A stretch of DNA of 64,000 nt from Cinnamomum chago (taxonomy: Eukaryota > Streptophyta > Magnoliopsida > Laurales > Lauraceae): assembly GCA_038049695.1 (NCBI GenBank), contig CP142451.1:6260001-6324000 (forward strand), given 5' to 3'. Below are positions 61,523 through 64,000 of the stretch, in pieces; the stretch's first letter is position 1, and each line of letters opens with the position of its first letter. Both the position numbers and the translations under genes were made by a program. Below the pieces are notes generated by a model. It worked only from the letters and a program-made list of their open reading frames with translations. It was not told the origin of the DNA and made no database searches.

Positions 61523-64000
61523 TGTGTAAATGGCTTGCCTTTGTAAGCACAAATTACATTGTATTCCCCGGCTGACAGTTAGTAGAGATTTTGAGCTTCC
61601 GTCCATGCAGTGTGCGTAGGTGGTGCATACTCGAGACACCAGAACTTTCAGTTCCATCTTAAATGGACCATTGTATCCAAGCTAGTTTTCAAGCGAATTC
61701 TTGTCCGGAGAAGAAATGAGGGTCACCTTCAAACCTGCAAGTTCGTTTGAGTTTGGAACGGAAGCTCCTGAGATTTTGTGCCCTTCCAATGATATTAAAA
61801 AAGAAAAAGTCAGCTTTTATAACATCATGAGTAAAGAATGCATTTTTTTTTTATAATCAGAATATATTATCCATTATATAAAATCCTTATCAAATGACCT
61901 CATAAAAAACCCTTGTTACGTTACAAGGCACATACTTTGTGGCATCATTGAAATCAATATCTCATCAAAAGTCAGATATGAGTCACATTCAAGCACATAA
62001 ATCCCTCATTGACATCTAACTCCCTTGTACTGATTCTACTAGAAAACTCACTCAAATCAAAATTTGACCCGTCATTAAATTTGTCACATGCAAAACATTA
62101 TCATTACATTCCCTTTGATTTGTTGATTTAATTCTCAAAGAGTTTCCAGATAAAACCTGAAGTTGGGAAACCCTTGAAATATCATACAGCCAGTGATCTT
62201 CCACAATTCCCACTGACTGGGAAATGTCAAACCCCATTGGGGCCCACTTAACGAGTATGACCCAAATTAAAGGTGACAAAGCTTGACCCGACTGACCAAC
62301 TCGGCTCGTATTTGATTGTGTAACCCTATCTGCATAAAATACGGATTAGTGATGAGTCAAATTTGCCGACCCACAGAAAAAGGGCTGAATTAATCTGCCA
62401 CGTAAATATTTTTCTGATTTGGCCTACTGGATGGGAGTGAAACAATCAAGCTGATTTAAGAGTGAATTGAAATGTGTGATAATTGATACCAGGTGCCAAC
62501 ACCACTCAGCGATGAGTGTGTTGGTGGGAAACCAATCTTTCGTGATTTTCTTCGCTTTTTATCTTGTTTGGGCAATTCACTTCTAGAGTGAATTGGAGTG
62601 AGTTGGCTCAATTTGAGAGACATGAAAATGATAGTCAAATTAAAAGAGAATAAAATGCATTCATCAAATGGCTGGCAAAATGGATGGTGGACTATGGACC
62701 ATTTATAAGATTGCCCATCTTGATCTCCTTTGAGTCATTCCTGCTAAAACCTTGGAGGGCTCAATTCCGAGGTCGGGTCAGGTCCATGGAGGACCCTGAC
62801 TCAATTATTGTTTCCTGTACCTAGACCCAGCTCCAATTGACACATGTGGACCCAGACTAACTCAAGGCATGTCTCAAAGCCCAATCATTATATATATGAT
62901 ATATAAGAGTAATTTTCAGGAATTGGCAGGTTATCCCTGCTCATTGAAATACTTGGTCTATGAGGCCCACCTGGAAGCATTAGCAATCAAGGTGGGCAGG
63001 GGTTTGAAAGATCTCCTTTTGACAATGGAAACCACTCGATTTGGGAACTACACTTTTCAACAGGGTTGGGTAAAAGCTAGGTCGAGTTGACCATAGGTTT
63101 TGCTTTTGGTTGAGACCCAACTAGTGGCCCCCACCTGTTTTAGAAACCATAGCTTGATAAGTTTCGCTGGCCAATTTGCATGATCAATCCGATGGCCTCT
63201 CACTTGGATTGGCTTTTTGAGTGGCTGAGATTTCTCACAAGGTGAGGCCAGGCTGTTCCATGCAGGGGTGGTGATGAGTCAGGCCAGGTGGAACACTATG
63301 TGGGATTTACTGGGGTTGGCATCTCATAATGCAATTGGTTGGACTCAGTCAGGTTCAGATCAGTCGCGAGTATCGCCACCACCCATCCCTGAAAGTATCA
63401 TATATTTGTACAATTGGGTATACCCAACTTGACCCAATCTGGACGACCACCATTGGCTTGACAAAATCTTGAACAAGTGGGTAAAACAAAGTCATCAATC
63501 TAGCCATTGGCATGTTGAAATTGACTTATAAGATTTTGATAAAAAGTAAATAGCATGGGTGTTAGAGGTATATCAACAACGATTAGAATTCTCAAAAGGT
63601 GGGCACCACTTGAAACTTTTAAGGGTCCAATTTCAAACTATCAACTAGTCTAAAAAGAACAGTGTAAAAATAAGTCTTAAAGTAAATAGCTCCCAATGTT
63701 TCCCAGGTCGTGTTTTATATTATTACTTGATCAAACTAGTCCGAGGTATTCATTGGATAGCCTGTGCCCATCATATTGGCCCTAGGAAAGACACAATACA
63801 TACCTGTGATGTAGGGGCTGCGAGGCCAAAAAGAGAATGGTATGTTAAGGTTAACCTGCCTCAGGTGCAAATCAAATTCATGCATTTAAGGGCTAACTTT
63901 CGAAGATCTAAACTGTTCAAACAATGAGCCTCCTTGTGTTTGAAAGGCAGGTCCATGACTCACAAAATAAATTACTGTTGGATTAGTGAGGTTTTTTCCA
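60923..64000. other. Intergenic DNA downstream of TELO2
   Basis: Holds the TELO2 3' UTR, a GT/GA microsatellite (61464-61520) and about 2.4 kb without any gene, terminal repeats or RNA gene I can support. GGGTCAGG / CTGACCC-like words from 62280 to 63480 suggest repeat debris. Confidence 0.5.
61464..61521. repeat. (GT)n(GA)n compound microsatellite
   Basis: About eight GT units followed by about twenty AG units, roughly 540 bp after the TELO2 stop codon. Confidence 0.92.

Overview
The window is nuclear DNA from a flowering plant. It is AT-rich, its genes are split by GT-AG introns, and the introns and intergenic DNA are full of plant-type transposable elements (LTR elements, a LINE, SINEs, MITEs). 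The very long introns would fit a large-intron genome such as a magnoliid or other early-diverging angiosperm, but the species cannot be read from the sequence.

Three protein-coding genes are present. (1) Plus strand, 1703-26702: mitochondrial NAD-dependent malic enzyme, 62-kDa/alpha type (NAD-ME1-like), 19 exons, 643 codons. Every splice junction keeps frame. Its introns carry a collapsed Copia element (intron 5), MITEs (introns 5 and 8), a 2.46-kb solo LTR with perfect target-site duplication (intron 9) and an antisense LINE (intron 10). (2) Minus strand, 35575-33018: a two-exon CYP71-clan cytochrome P450 of 521 codons. (3) Plus strand, 40688-60922: the TEL2/TELO2 homologue, 13 exons, 1037 codons, also with every junction in frame. 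Its introns hold a Cassandra-like solo LTR carrying 5S rRNA sequence, a MITE nested inside another MITE, a hAT-type element and a Tourist-type MITE.

The intergenic blocks are repeat country. 26703-33017 holds a palindromic Mutator-type MITE and a 2.5-kb non-autonomous LTR retrotransposon with 5-bp target-site duplications and a 28-bp minisatellite. 35576-40687 holds two SINE-like copies and a foldback element with internal tandem repeats, lying about 280 bp upstream of the TELO2 start. 60923-64000 holds only microsatellites and unclassified DNA.

The three genes are functionally unrelated (mitochondrial C4-acid decarboxylation, ER-bound oxidation, PIKK-kinase maturation), and nothing suggests a metabolic cluster. 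The main novelty is in the mobile elements, many of which can be delimited to the base by target-site duplications. I found no evidence for an undescribed biological system beyond these.
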